64,000 bases of DNA from Pyronema omphalodes (taxonomy: Eukaryota > Ascomycota > Pezizomycetes > Pezizales > Pyronemataceae). Both the position numbers and the translations under genes were made by a program. This document shows positions 12,552-24,667 of this stretch, piece by piece. Positions within the stretch are counted from its first letter, which is position 1, and each line of letters opens with the position of its first letter. The notes under the pieces were generated by a model. It ran no database searches. It worked only from the letters and a program-made list of their open reading frames with translations, and was not told the origin of the DNA. The stretch is taken from NCBI GenBank assembly GCA_024516155.1, contig JAJJXM010000018.1, positions 124,001 to 188,000 on the forward strand, read 5' to 3'.

Positions 12552-12573
12552 TCGATCCATTTCCTCGGATCGA
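12552..12573. promoter_or_regulatory. inverted repeat of GATCGA, candidate distal clock/light element of frq
   Basis: TCGATCC at 12552-12558 and GGATCGA at 12567-12573 form a perfect 7-bp inverted repeat with an 8-nt spacer, 2.25 kb upstream of the frq ATG. Neurospora frq has a distal element (the clock box) at a comparable distance, built from GATC-containing repeats. A further TCGATC lies at 12219-12224. Function is inferred only from motif and position. Confidence 0.45.
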
Positions 12574-14499
12574 GTTTTGTTCTGCTGACGTTGAATCTCA
12601 AAGGGTAAATGATGAACACAGCATTTATGGGGTACAGATATGCATCATATCAATAGCCGCGAAGGAAGACCACAAGAACAAGTAGGGCAGACTTGGTATG
12701 AGGAAGACATAGCTACAGCGAGCTTTTGGTGTATATGTTTCATAGTAAAGTTGCTCTGGAAAGAAGTACAAGATACCCATCGCCTGATCTGTGTTTCCAT
12801 CGCTGTTTGTTAGTGTCACTGGTATATACCGTTGTTGATATCGGTGTGAGTATTTCATTTCCACTGGACGATTACATTCCAACTTACTTGTTAGCCGGTT
12901 GTTGCGTCATTCGGCGTAAGATGTCATTGTGTTCTTATATCGACCATTCGTGTCAGAATCTTCATTATCACTTTTCAATCATCACCGGATGACCGTTCAA
13001 TCGAGATATGAATATGTCGGGCATACGTATGTTTTTGTTTTCACGTTTACTGGCAATGCTGAGACGTCTGTTGATTGGTAAAGAAGTCTAGCGTCCCTTC
13101 ATTCCCAGACTAAGCATGGCTGCCATGGCATGCTTCACGCCGCTTCAAGTCCCTCTCCAACTAGTTCCCACGCTAGAGACGAAATACGAAATCGTCGATG
13201 GACGACGAGGGAGGTCTCCGACGACTTCCGGGCTAAATTCCCAGACTAGAACTACTAGGGATGTTAGACGGTGACCTACGTCCGGATCAATTTACGATCT
13301 GGTTCCACGAGTTCCGATCGCTTAGGAAATTTTCGATGGAGGAAAAAAGGTGGGGAGAGGGCATATCAGCGGGTTGTCATGCCACAGCTGCTAAATGGAT
13401 AAGGACGAAGGGGGTGGGAACGAGGTTTCCTCTTGTGGCATCTTTGTGACATCAACCGGCTGCTTCGCACTTCTGGCACTAAAATCTCCACTTCAGCGAC
13501 TTGTAGCGATGTCGGCAGACGCAATCCCACTTTTAGTATCCAAACCAAAGGGAAAGAAGGGTCCAGCCGCTTTACCCAGCATAAAAGTGTTATCATAGTG
13601 CACGCCGTACAAAAAAGCACCAGAGAGAGAAAGGGTCTGACTGGATGAACGAAAGCTTTATCGTGCATAACTGTAATCGAAAATGGAGCCGTAGCCATAT
13701 CGAGAAATTACAGGACCACACTTCCTTCCACCCAGCTACTTTTCTTTCTGAATGTGACATAAAAAAAATAACATCCTCAGCGTCTGGATCCACTAAGAAT
13801 TTTTTTGTCATCGGAGACCGTTTTTCCGTTTACACACTTTGTGAAGCTCAAGGCAGCCAAAGGGGGGAGTCGACGTCGAAGAAGCTTTTCTCCTCCTCAT
13901 CCTTTCCCCGGTTTCAAAAATGGAAATTTCAGGTGTACAATGAGATCATAATATTTTTTTTTTTTTTTTGGATAATCCCAAGGGCTCTTGATCCGATCTA
14001 TGAACCATTAAGATGTTGGCACGCTTTAAATCCATCACATCAGCGGATATCTCACAACATATCAGCACTCGCACCTACATACATGCATACATACAGTACA
14101 ACCAAAATTCCGGTACCAACATCCGTGAATTTAATTCCCTTACTCTATAAGTGTGAGCATCAGCACAGCACCGCCGCAGAGACAATTCCGGGCCGTCGGT
14201 CGGCGTCTGGCGAGGATCCTGAAACTTCCGCCCCCAATTTTTTTATTTTTTTTCCGGAGTACCCGCATCGAGAGTCACTATGCCGGATCACTTCTAGTCG
14301 ACATATCATCTGCAGAATACTCTAGACATACATAACTTCTTCAGACGCGTAGCATTGTAGGTTGGGTCTGGTCTCTTTTTAGTATGAGGGATTTCAGACG
14401 TTTGGATTTTATGCTTGGGTTTCTTGAGTACCCTCCCTCCACCCCCTCTTTTTCTGTCTTGGGCGTCTTATGTAGGCTTGACTCGATTATATCGTGCAG

Positions 14500-14790
14500 C
14501 TGCTGAAACCTTGCGAAGTCTGCGAAGACTGCGAAGACTGCAAATTCTGCGAAAGTCTGCAAAATTGTGAAAGTCTGCAAAATTGTGAAAGTCTGCAAAA
14601 ATGTAAAAGTCCGTGAAAATCCATGAAAATCCATAAAAGTCTATGAATCTCTATGAAAGTCTATGAGAATTTGCAAAGTCCATAAACTTCCTTAAAAGTC
14701 CATAAAACTCCACCAAAGTCTCTGAAAATCCATAGAAATCTCTAAAAACCGATAGACATCCATGAAAATCTGTAGAAAAAATAGTAATAT
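14500..14790. repeat. degenerate short tandem repeats (AAAGTCTG/CCATGAAAATC type)
   Basis: About 290 bp made of imperfect 12-18 nt units such as 'gcgaagactgcgaagactg', 'gtgaaagtctgcaaaatt' and 'gtccataaaactccacc'. The units drift steadily along the tract, as expected for an old tandem array that is decaying by point mutation. Confidence 0.6.
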
Positions 14791-15523
14791 GGCATATGGT
14801 TGTTACGTCATAGAACATCCCTGGGGAAACCTAGGATTCGTGTCCCATCCCAGGGTGCATGTAATTCCTATCCTACTTTTCTCAGCACGGCAATGCACCC
14901 ACCCCCCCAGATGCGGAAACGTCATGAAGTGACTGACTGACAGATAGACAGATAGATAGGCCAGTAATTAGGGGGAGTCGAAATGGGAATTTTTTCCCGC
15001 ATGAAGGGCTCGGACCGAAGGAAGGGAAAGGAAGGAAAGAAAGAAAAGAAAAGAAAGGTAGGAGGATTGAGGAACAATGGAAATCTCCTTTGAGAGATGA
15101 CGAAGACGAAGACGAAGAGAAAAAGAATAAAAGAAGACAGAGGACAGAGGACAGAAGAAAAGACAAAGAGAACCAATTCCGCATTGTAATTCCAATTCCT
15201 CTTCATAATAACTTCAGACCTCAGTAACCTTTTACCCCAAATCCCAGTCCAAATCCAATTCCAATTCCCATTACCTCATCCCTCCTCCATCCGCAAGCCA
15301 AAACAAATTCCGGATCCTGAGCGCACCAAAAACTCCAACCGCATCACCATTATCTTGGAAGTCTCGGACGTCTTTGTAATCTTGGTCTTGGTAATCTTGG
15401 TCTTGGTCTTCTTGGTCTTCTTGGTCCTGGTCTTCTTGGTCTTGGTCTTCTTGGTTGCGTATGAAAAACAAAATATATCGGTGAAATATGCTTCACAAAT
15501 GCACATGCACACCTACTTTTGAT

Positions 15524-15586
15524 AACAGAGTAGAACAGAGCAGAACAGAGCAGAACAGAGCAGAACAGAGCAGAACAGAGCAGAAC
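15524..15586. repeat. CAGAACAGAG decamer array, about 6 copies
   Basis: Six near-identical 10-nt units lie in a row, with one TAGAACAGAG variant at the left end. The array opens spurious Ser/Cys/Leu-rich frames on the minus strand. Confidence 0.85.
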
Positions 15587-15814
15587 ACACATCCATGAAC
15601 CTCCTGGGACATCTGCAGATTGCATGTGCGGCTTGGAAATTGGGGATGATATGTGAGGACGTGACACGTCTGCAACTCACACTGCGATTCTGTGGCATCG
15701 GTTGATTTGGGATTATCGATTGCTTGTGCGGGAGGGGGGAGGAGGGGGGGCAGGTAATATTTTTGAAGCAGAAAGTGATTTATTCTCACGGATAGACAGA
15801 TGGAGGATATAAGA

Positions 15815-15853
15815 GGGGGGGGGGGGGGGGGGGGGGAGAGAGAGAGAGAGAGA
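15815..15853. repeat. poly-G (22) followed by (AG)n
   Basis: A run of 22 consecutive G followed by about eight AG dinucleotides. It is the longest of the G/C homopolymers in the window. Confidence 0.9.
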
Positions 15854-16924
15854 AAAACAAAACAAACAGAATCTCGATAATAGATATTGAGTCCTAATAT
15901 CAAACTCCATAGACTGTAGAATCTCAAGTAACAACATCGATATAGATTAGATATTCGACGAGGGATTAAAAAATACCATAAAAATGAATGTTACGAATCC
16001 CGAAGCCAAGAAAAATACCGGTTGAAATCTGTATCATTCCCAATGCCGTATTTTCCCAAGTAGCTCATAGTCAAAAGCTCTATCCACATAAAATCAAAAA
16101 CTGAGAACTACTCATAATTCACATTTCATAGTTCCCAGATCCAGAAAAGAAATTCTATGTCATAAATTCCTGTAGATTACAAAGTCCAGTACCTATGCGT
16201 TATAACCCACACCCTAAAGTTTATGTCTCTTATGTCCCTTATCCCTTATGTAATTTATAGAAGGGGGTTGGTATCAAGGAACGCTAAACGTCCATAGACA
16301 TCTCAAACTTCTACTATCATCTCTACATTCCTTGAGCCTTCGTATATTAACGCAGCTCATAACGTCCTGCAACTTCTGAGAAGTAGATAGCTGGCCAATC
16401 AAGCACCAGAATTCCGCGCGGCTAAAAAGTTTGAAATATGAAAAGGGAAGGTGGTGCATAGATTGAGACTTGAGATTTGATATTTGATATGTCAAAGGTA
16501 TACTTGCTTACTCTATAACTCGCGACTACCTGAGGCTTTCGGCCTTCAACCCTTAGTTCTTAGCCCTTGGGTATGGTATAAAGCGGCGCTAGGCGGGGGG
16601 GGGGGGTGATGATATAAAATCGATAAATCAAACCCGAAGTGCGTATCTTATGGGGAGGATATTTACGTAGTCCCAACGTATTTGTAAGATACATAATACA
16701 CTGGAGTCAAGAAACTTCAAACCAGAGCGCTGTTGTCCCTATAGTATCACAACCAACACTAAGAATTAGCCACAATAATGACTGAAGAAAAAAACGCCAG
16801 CTATCATAAGCCATCAATGAATACTAGTACACCCTTAGGGGCAAGGAGTATTTCCATCCATGATGTAGGTATTCAGGATATCGATAATATCATATTTGGT
16901 GGACTTTAATAATCGGAAACATTA

Positions 16925-17330
16925 GACGTCTGGTGGCAATTCTCATATGTAGACGTCTATGAACATCTGTTGATCCTTTTTTTTGCCTTTCTACAAATGC
17001 ACTTACGATATGGATATCTATAGATTGCAATCGTCCGTTGATCCTTTTTTTTGCCTTTTGCCTTGCCTTTTGAAAATGCACTTCCGTAGACAATTACAAA
17101 TCCGCTTCACAGACATCCGTAGACATCTATAATCGTCCGTAAATCCTTTTTTTTTGCCATTTGAAAATGAAATGCACTTCCGTAGACCATCTGCAAATCA
17201 TGTTTCATCTTTTAAGTTCTGCAGAAGACTTCTGTAAACATTCGGCGATCGGTGGTCTTCTGTGGAGTGTGGACCTCTGTACACATCTCTGCACTTCCGT
17301 GCACATCTGTAAATTTTTTTTTTGCCTCTG
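16925..17330. repeat. degenerate ~110-bp direct repeat family, about four copies
   Basis: Blocks containing 'atcctttttttttgcc', then 'aaatgcacttccgtagac', then 'catctgt' recur near 16970, 17040, 17145 and 17315 with point differences and small indels. It reads as a local array of an AT-rich repeat rather than a transposon: no terminal repeats or protein frame are visible. Confidence 0.6.
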
Positions 17331-19556
17331 TTTTTCTTTTGGGAAATACCACTATAGACTTCCGTATCTACACATCCCCACAGTCCCCACAAAATTCCCC
17401 CATCACTTCCAAAAGTTCGGCCTATAGTATACCCTTTCAATAATATGACATTTCCAGCAAATAGTTTGGGTAGTCCTCCAGCATCCCTGGACGTTGTTGT
17501 TTGTTGTTATGTACATATTTTTGCACCCGTACTTCTATAGTTCCGTACTAGCCACGATCCAACACTTGCCATGATCCAATACTTGCCACGATCCAGCATT
17601 AATCATTAATCATCAATCATCAATCATCAATCATATACAAATTTGTCAGGAGTCGGGAATCAGGAGTTGCGAACCAGAAACCAGGAGTTAGGAATCAGAA
17701 ATTAGGAATTAGGAATTAGGAATCAACAAAACCACCAAAAAAGGAGGGTTCTTTTTTTTGGGGGGGGGGGGGGGTAATTGGTGAGAAATGAATCAAGAGT
17801 GATATTTCATGATGCACTTTCCGGTACGCGAAGTAGTTTAGTAAGGAGTACATAGTTAAGAACATCGCCTTTAAGAATATTGTGGTGATGATGGGTAATT
17901 GTAATTATAATCGGTGCTGTATAATGCATAATGGGCGTAATAATGTTTTTAGTTAATAGACACACGGGGGGGGGGGGGGGGGGAGGGTGTGAGTTTACAA
18001 CTTTATATGTATCATGTATAAAAACTTAAAAGCGCAGATTACAAATCAGTAACTCAACTTCCCTCCGCGAATCTACAGACATTTCTACAGATATCAGCTA
18101 CACAGGTACACAGGTATACAGATACATTACAATCCACAAGCAGCTTCTCACAGCGAATATATCATCGGGATAAGAAAACCTTTACACGAAATGTGATCAC
18201 CAAGATAGATATGGAAATGAATAACAATGATCCCAAGATTCAGATAAGACAAGAAGATCTATAAGGAACAAAGAGTTAACAGCAACGTCGACGTCAACAA
18301 AAAGACCATACCAAGGGAATGTGCGCTTGGTGCTAAGGAAATATACACCATACACCTCAGACTCCATCAATAGTTGCAAAGAGAACATAGGCCACGGCTC
18401 TACCAGCTTGAGCTTCAGTAGATACTGAATGTAAGTCATAACTAACCACCCGCGCTAGAATCATACTAACACCCAGTAGTCTATCTATCTTGAGTTTCTT
18501 AACGACGATATTGATATCATCGACTGACTGATTGATTGATTGATTGATTGACGATTGATCGATCGACTGACTGATATATAGCTAGATAGATTAATCATCC
18601 ATCCACAAAAAGATTACGACATAATCCGTATCAACACACCTCCAGGCCCGCACCTACAATCCCAGAAACCCATAAAAAAAAAAGAAATTCCCAAAGCACT
18701 CTTCCTTGTGTGTGGCCATAACACCATGATTTTCTCCATGCTGATTTTCTTTCGCGTCAATATATATACGCTCAATTATTCTTCCACCTAATTATTCCCC
18801 TTATTCCTCTTCCCTTCCCTTCTCTTCAGACCTAAATACTTTTTTTTCTTCTTCTGGGGCCTTAATCTTATACTACTTCCAGGCCGTTTCTTCCCCTTCT
18901 AGACTCTCCTCCTTCGTTGCATTGCTTGCTCGGGTCTTTTATTTATTCCTCGCGCTGCCCCTCCTTACATCTCTCGGGGCTCTCGTTGCCTCATCCTCAG
19001 CCTAAGACAACCCAAATCCAGATTCCAGATTCCGGACACTAATTCCACCACTTTCAAAAACCTACAGTAGAACTTCTCCATAATAATATTCCCTAAACCG
19101 GTAACCTGTGAATACCGGAACTTTTCAGCGGTCCCGACGACTCGATACCGGCTCCAAGCCCGTTCCACATAACGGTTCCCTGTGAATACCGTCCGGACCC
19201 CACCGTTATAGACAAGTTTTACTGTACCCAGCTTTCCTAAATTTCCTTTGCAGTGGTAGTCGTTAGTTTGGTTTAGGTCAGTAGCCTTAGAAGTTAGGTT
19301 CTCTTTCCCCTCCTACCGGGTTTTATCATTTAGTGAATGTATGGTTTTAGTGAATCAATATCATAATACCGTAATATCAACAAGCTATGTAACATCATCT
19401 TTATCCTTCTTATCCTTCTTATCCTTCTTATCTTACGTTGCCTTGCCTAGCTTTGCCTATCAAAGTCCAAGGCATCAATAATTCACCCTCTCCTTCCCTC
19501 CATCTCGCCTCCCATCCCCTCTCCCCCGCCCCCTCCACCACCGCCGCAAACACCCC

Positions 19557-22179
19557 TCACACCACCTCAACCGGCTCACACTCCCTCTTCAACCAGTCCC
19601 TAACATACTCCTTCTCCTCCTCCAAAAACGGTTCAACATTCCTCAGAACCTCCTTATGATAATCATTCAACCAGATCTTTTCCTCATTTGTCATTAGGTC
19701 CAGATTAATAAGTTTTTTACACATCGGTACCATTGTTACGTGTTCGAATCCGTACCATGGTTTACCTCCGAATTCGTGGGTTGTTTTTACTGTGCGGACC
19801 ATTATTACATCTATAGGGGGAGGAGTGGTTAGTAAAAGTGTCATATATAGAGGATAATGTTGCAGATGTCAATTGCTGGATTTCTTGGCAAGTAGGTAGG
19901 ATGGGTATCCGACTCCAACGATCCCACGAGTGATACCCCATGAATGCCACCGATTGACCCAAGGAGGGGGGGGGCACTTACTCTCGATTCTAATACCAAA
20001 GTTTCCATCTTCATAATAACCAGGTTCATCTGAGATAACCATTCCGGGGGCAAGAGGCACCTCACTATATTGTACTCTTGTACCGATTCCAATAGGACCC
20101 TCATGAACATTCAAGAAGCTTCCTACTCCGTGACCAGTTCCATGACGATAATCCAATCCTTCTCTCCACAAAAACTGTCTCGCCAAAACATCCAATGCAA
20201 AACCACTAGTTCCCTTTGGAAATATTACTCTGTCCAAGGCTATCATTCCTTTAAGTACCAAGGTGTAGGATTTGCGCTCCATCTCGGTTGGTTCCCCGAA
20301 ATGTAGGGTACGGGTTGTGTCGGTTGTTCCGTCTAGATACTGTGCTCCAGAGTCGCATAAGTAAATAGCGTTAGGATCAATGACAGAACAAGCGCCAGGT
20401 TCAGGTTTGTAGTGAATAACGGCGGCATTAGGACCAGTTGAAGAAATGGTATCAAAACTCAAACCCTTAAAGTTTCTACCAACACTTCTCAACTCTTCCA
20501 ATTTATCAGCAGCTTGACATTCGTCAATTTTTTCTCCTGACAGTAAAGTCTTCTCCAACCATGCAAAGTATTTAACCAATGCTGCTCCGTCACGAATGTG
20601 ACATTTACGCATTCCTTCTCTTTCTGTTTCGTTTTTGACGGCTTTGGCCTCTTCGATAGGAGAGCGGACTACTTCAATCGCTTCTTCACCACCAAGGGAT
20701 TGTGAAAGTTGCCAGGAGGTTTTGTTAGAGATGAGCCATTTCTTTACTGGCTCGTTGGCAGCTTCGGCAGTGGCTTTCACCTCGGCGGAAAGAGTGCGCA
20801 GGTGGGAGAAGATTGAGGCGTAAGGAGCAATGGTGACTGCGTCACCGAGGTGGGCTAATGCCTCAGAGGGGAGCTTGGCAGAGTCGATATAGAGAGTTGC
20901 AGTGGTGGGGGTGACTAATGCATAAGCAAAGAAAACAGGGTTGTAAGGAATGCTGTTATTATGCTATCAGCCTGGGATCCCCTCATCTTCATTCCACTGA
21001 CTTTTGGCTGATGTTGTTTATCCGGAGGTGGGGTAACTCACTCGCTTCCTCTCAAGTTGTACAACCAAGCAATCTCATCGAGCATAGAAACAACGAAACC
21101 AGGAGATTTCTTCTTCTCGAGTTCTTTGCGCACGGCTTCCAATTTCTCCTGGAAGGGCTGTCCGGCGAATTCATCACCGAGGACAATCACCGGGTTGTTT
21201 GGGCGTGCTGGACGGTCGGTCCAGATCTCGTCAATTAGGTTCTTTTCCAAACCCTTGAGGCCGGCGCCTCCGGCTTTCTTGATGCGGGCATCGAAGGATT
21301 TGGCTTGCTCTGTTGTGTGTTAGGGAATGTAAATTGGATACGACGGGTGGTTTACGAGCTGTGATAAGAGTTGCGTCGACTCCAACAGTTTTACCGCCTT
21401 CGGATTGCTTGCAGGTCCTGTTCGTCATCGTCAGCCATACTCATCCAGCTAGCAATGTAGATAATAGGTTGTATGGTAGCTACTGACCACTCTTGCCAGG
21501 TCAAGACATCGGGCATGCCCTGCTTCAGTAGTTCCCAGTTGCTATCCAACTGTTTCGTAGCTTGGTTGAAGTATCTACCATCTGTTGACAAGATGGCTTT
21601 ATCTTTGGTAACCACAGCGCATCCTGCAGAACCAGTGAAACCCGAGAGATAAGCTGGTGGTGATGTCAGAGATGAGTTGTGAGTTGTAGTGGCACGCGAG
21701 CTCTTGCTGCTACGAACCTCGTCTAGCATCGGCGGCGCAGATGTACTCGCTGTTATGGGCGTCTTCACTTGGGACGACTGGTGTGTGTGTTAGCGAGTTT
21801 CATCATCATGCGCAGCTATAGATGGGTGCTGCGTACCATAGATGTCGACATTCTCTCTGCTCATGGCAGCGCGAAGAGCTACCAACCTATCGGTGGTATT
21901 CACAGTCATGATTTCTTGCTGGGTTTCGTCTCTTAACGAAGCGAATAGACGATTGAAAGGACGATTTGATAATCTTTGACGAGACTGGGAAGAGGACGAA
22001 TGTTTAGCTTCAGGACGGTGACGATAGGTGTTTGATGTTGTCGTGATGGAGGATCCCAAGCTTCTACAGAAACGGTGCAGATGCAGAGCTTTTCGGTGGT
22101 GGGGTTGATGGTGCAGACGGAGCAAGAGTAAGGAACTGACGAGACGCTGGGATTTGATGGCACCAAAAGGGGACGACAT
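19557..22179 (-). CDS. ampp: Xaa-Pro aminopeptidase P, seven exons, 707 aa (617 aa from the internal start)
   Basis: A cytosolic-type metallo-aminopeptidase that removes the N-terminal residue before a proline. Exons: 22179-21837, 21777-21718, 21653-21488, 21417-21356, 21309-21042, 20952-19982, 19810-19557. All joins keep frame. The N-terminal creatinase-like domain carries [15 protein letters not shown] and [10 protein letters not shown]; the C-terminal pita-bread domain carries all five metal ligands: Asp500 and Asp511 (CDSGAQY and TTDTTRT), His574 (HGTGHGVG), Glu609 (SDEPGYYE) and Glu623 (GIRIEN, at the exon 6/7 junction). Family members usually start at the equivalent of the ATG at 21909 (MTVNTTDRL), giving 617 aa. 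An in-frame ATG at 22179 adds 90 residues rich in Arg, Ser, His and Leu with one Glu-poor stretch, resembling a mitochondrial presequence. No active-site residue is missing. Confidence 0.96.
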
Positions 22180-24667
22180 CACTTTTCTTGTGCAACTACT
22201 TGTGATTGCTATGCGGGCGGTGATGTGGCGTGGAGTTGGTGATCGCGTGGGGAACACGGGACTAATGGATTACTGGATATAGGCAGAAAAGGCTATGGCA
22301 GCTGGCGGGTGATATTTAAATCCACAAATGCAGGGCCGTTTTACAATACAGTGAGGCTGCTTGATACATTTCTAATTATTGTTGGTGGCAGTTATTCTGC
22401 TAAGATCAAGGCATGTTGATACTCGTGACCTTGAAGATGCGGGGTGGGCGGGGTGATTGGAATCGATTGACGTTGTTGAATCCGGTTTTGGTTAGTGGGG
22501 GGTAAATGGATAAGATTGATCTTTTGATAAGATGTAGATTATGCATGAAGTGATAATCTTTGCCAAGATATACTAATCATCAGATAAACATCTTGCTAAG
22601 CGATGGACCCGGGGCTCGGAAATTGAAGGGTCCTGTCTATAGCGCCATACGCCAATTGGTCAGGGCGTCGTTGATATCTACGAGTTATTAACTACGTCTA
22701 CGTAAACAACACGAATATCGATGCGAATAGTTGAATAGCATTGCCACGTATTGATTGATTATGCAAACTCGCTTAGGGAATGCCTCATGGGTTGTTGTTT
22801 TTTTTTTTAATATGGTTTACAGCAGAGTAGCCGAGCTCGGGACGTGCACTGTGCGAGATGAAGCGTACGCACGTGAGAGAGATTATATCGAGAATCGGCG
22901 CATCATTTACACCTTTGGAAAGACAATTGGATATCAATAAGGAAGTATGGAACAATAGAACACCGAGATGCTTCTATTTGTATATAGTTGATGTACATAT
23001 ATACACATGCACCGGGTGAATTGCACTCTCCAAAGTGAAATTTCGTAGATATATGTATGCGTAGTATACACCTCTCCGTGAATATCACAAATTCCAGATA
23101 TTTAAAAATGCAGTTTATGAATCACGGATTAATTGGTGGCTGTACATATACTTTGCGCGTTAATTTAGTTAGCTCGAGCTGGATATTCTGAAACTCGGTC
23201 TTCGCGGGTCCCTTCGACACTTGAGCGACTCCACCACCTGCACACCAAAAGAAAAAGGGAAATTCTGACAGCGACCGATCCGCGATCTCCAATAAATCAC
23301 CAGTTGCGACAAACAGCGAGGACGAGTAATCTCCTCACGACTATATACATATTTCCAGAAGACCCCTCGCACTCCCTCGCACTCCCTCGTCCTGTCCTCG
23401 TCCTGTCCTCGCTCTCCAGTCAAATCCATTCCGAGTCTCTGCAAAGTTGCGACAAACACCAAAGACGAGCGAGCAATCAATCCACTATACCATTTTCTCT
23501 TCAGACGACAAACACCAAGGTCGAGGACATCCATCCACTCTCTGCCATATCCCTCCAGACTCCGAGCATTTCACTCATAATGATTCCACCACGGCGGCCT
23601 ATGCATTAAGCCGAACAAGATCGAATTTATTCAATTGTTTGAACCCGTTTCTAAACGGCAATACCCAGAACAAGATCGTCATACCTACATAAAAGATATA
23701 CATAGCTACAGATCTGTGTTCTGCCTATCGAACTATAAAGGGCTCAAGTATTACAAAGTTCACCTTTGAGGTTTCTGATACTACAAACTACTGCTACTTC
23801 TGCTACCATCCAAACAAGAATCCAGTTAAAAAAAACAGAAAAAGCAGAGAAAAGAGGTTTTTTAAACAAACCTAGTCTCCTGTCTCCGTCGTTCACTCTG
23901 TCCAGCCAGCCAGCCATAATTAAACTCATCGCCTCTTCATTCCGCTGACACCTCATTACTTACCCATCCGCATCATCTTATTACTGCCCGTTCGCATCCC
24001 CCCAGTGCTCATCTTGCTCGCCTCACCCGCCAAACCTTTGCAGCGAGCGTTTTCGCCGCAACTCGCCATCTCCCCGTTAACTCTGACTGTCGCACGTCTT
24101 GTGGCAAAGTCCTAAAGTTCGAAAGTTCACCAACAAAAGGGATCTAAAGAGAGCTTCGATACGCTACTGTTGTTAGACGGCCGACAACGCTTTGCTCAGC
24201 CCAAAGGCAAAGGCCAGACCGAGATCCAATTCGAGTGTTTCAAGCGGGGAAGCTTGGGAGTACAGCCACGACGGAGACAAAGTAATAGGGAAGCCACAGG
24301 AACCAACGAGAGACAAAGTTATAGGAAGCCAAAGGAAACAGCGGGAAATAGTGTTCACTCGGCTTCGTCTACTCTTCGTTGGTTTCTCTACTGCGACAGT
24401 ACAGTTCTGCGACATCCATCCCAAGTTCACCAACTCCACTCATTTTACAGTTCACCAACTCTACAGAAAGACAACTGTGTTTCGGAAGCTTAACGTGCCA
24501 TCGCAGGAAAGCTACCGACCGACCTTACCTTGCCATCTGCGCCTTCTGCATACTGCATCGTGCTTCAGGTTTCGGGCAAGTCTACATCGCACATCAACGC
24601 CTTGGACTGCATCAGCCTGCACCTCACACGAGTTACTCCAACCAATTTGTAATCCCGCGACACTGTC
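22180..24667. other. 2.5 kb divergent intergenic region between ampp and LST7
   Basis: It should contain both promoters. GATA-type motifs cluster near 22520-22590. The part from about 23300 to 24660 is GC-richer and pyrimidine/CAAC-rich, as fungal 5' leaders often are, and is probably the LST7 leader. Frames of 80-163 codons at 24170-24683 overlap each other and end inside the LST7 first intron, so they are taken as spurious. Confidence 0.55.

Larger units (their letters stand above)
11701..19556. other. 7.9 kb gene-free region upstream of frq, rich in decayed repeats
   Basis: No gene is supported. The longest frame (226 codons, plus, 13645-14325) runs through a poly-T tract and has no coding character. 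Contents noted: a poly-T run near 13950, degenerate 'gaaagtctgcaaaattgt'-type repeats (14500-14780), CTTGGT-rich tract (15360-15460), CAGAACAGAG array (15524-15586), poly-G of 22 followed by (AG)n (15815-15853), a degenerate ~110-bp repeat family (16925-17330), poly-G runs near 17759 and 17966, and a TGAT/TTGA tract near 18520-18560. The last ~300 bp are the 3' flank of the aminopeptidase gene. Confidence 0.6.

Noticed and set aside
13645..14325. 226-codon plus-strand frame
   Set aside because: Crosses a poly-T tract (run of Phe), has no family resemblance and no conserved-looking segment.
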